Shown here one piece after another: positions 63,782-63,792 of a DNA stretch of 63,792 bases. Both the position numbers and the translations under genes were made by a program. Numbering within the stretch: position 1 is the stretch's first letter; each line of letters opens with the position of its first letter. The notes beneath the pieces are model-generated. The model saw nothing but the letters and a program-made list of their open reading frames with translations. It was not told where the DNA came from and did not search any database. Source of the DNA: Alkaliphilus transvaalensis ATCC 700919 (GTDB taxonomy: Bacteria; Bacillota; Clostridia; Peptostreptococcales; Natronincolaceae); NCBI RefSeq assembly GCF_000621485.1, contig NZ_JHYF01000018.1:1-63792 (forward strand). Reading direction: 5' to 3'.

Positions 63782-63792
63782 AATTTTAGCCT

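Overview
The window is AT-rich DNA from a spore-forming, low-G+C Firmicute, most probably an anaerobic clostridium. The guess of an Alkaliphilus/Natronincola-type organism is inference only. Support comes from strong AGGAGG ribosome binding sites, many TTG/GTG starts, an alpha/beta-type small acid-soluble spore protein, a YhcN/YlaJ-type spore lipoprotein, a SleB-like hydrolase, FMN-binding/ApbE redox proteins, cyanophycin genes and PanG-type pantothenate synthesis. Most genes lie on the minus strand in short operons with clear terminators. No rRNA, tRNA, CRISPR array or complete insertion sequence was recognised.

Layout. 1-640: a truncated edge gene and a possible transposase remnant. 454-9412: the arginine operon argC-argJ-argB-argD-carA-carB with ARG-box-like sites at its promoter; argF is absent. 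9.5-15.3 kb: DUF948/YtxH stress-type pair, a long glutamine synthetase-like protein, HPr and a PP2C phosphatase with a degenerate receiver. 15.6-20.4 kb: a four-gene 2-oxoacid dehydrogenase complex. 20.9-23.0 kb: a CHASE4/HAMP/degenerate GGDEF/HD-GYP protein. 23.7-29.1 kb: two FMN-binding proteins and the ApbE flavin transferase, with an L,D-transpeptidase and an acetyltransferase between them. 30-36 kb: cyanophycin synthetase and cyanophycinase, a YhcN-type lipoprotein and a Na/Pi symporter behind a PhoP-type box.

37.3-44.8 kb holds the least familiar cluster: a leader-peptide-like sORF, a secreted 18-cysteine protein, a solute-binding lipoprotein with a large extra N-terminal domain, two sugar-type ABC permeases, a HlyD-like adaptor and a MacB-like membrane protein, with no ATPase. 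45-51 kb: acyl carrier protein, a Met/Pro repeat protein, Asp23, a copper/molybdenum group (HMA-TauE/SafE-cupredoxin fusion, MobA, CopZ-N-like ribbon, MoeA-like protein). 51-56.4 kb: YkuS, MATE and panG-panB-panC-panD. 57-63.8 kb: DegV behind a FapR-like operator, small unknown proteins, TrmB, MgtC, a c-di-AMP riboswitch before a frameshifted SleB-like hydrolase, DUF881, a spore protein, a CBS-ACT protein and an unidentified folded RNA at the right edge.

Working together: the arginine operon could feed cyanophycin (Asp-Arg polymer) storage; ApbE could flavinylate the two extracytoplasmic FMN proteins; the copper and molybdopterin genes sit together. A non-coding repeat family with terminal inverted repeats occupies at least five intergenic gaps.
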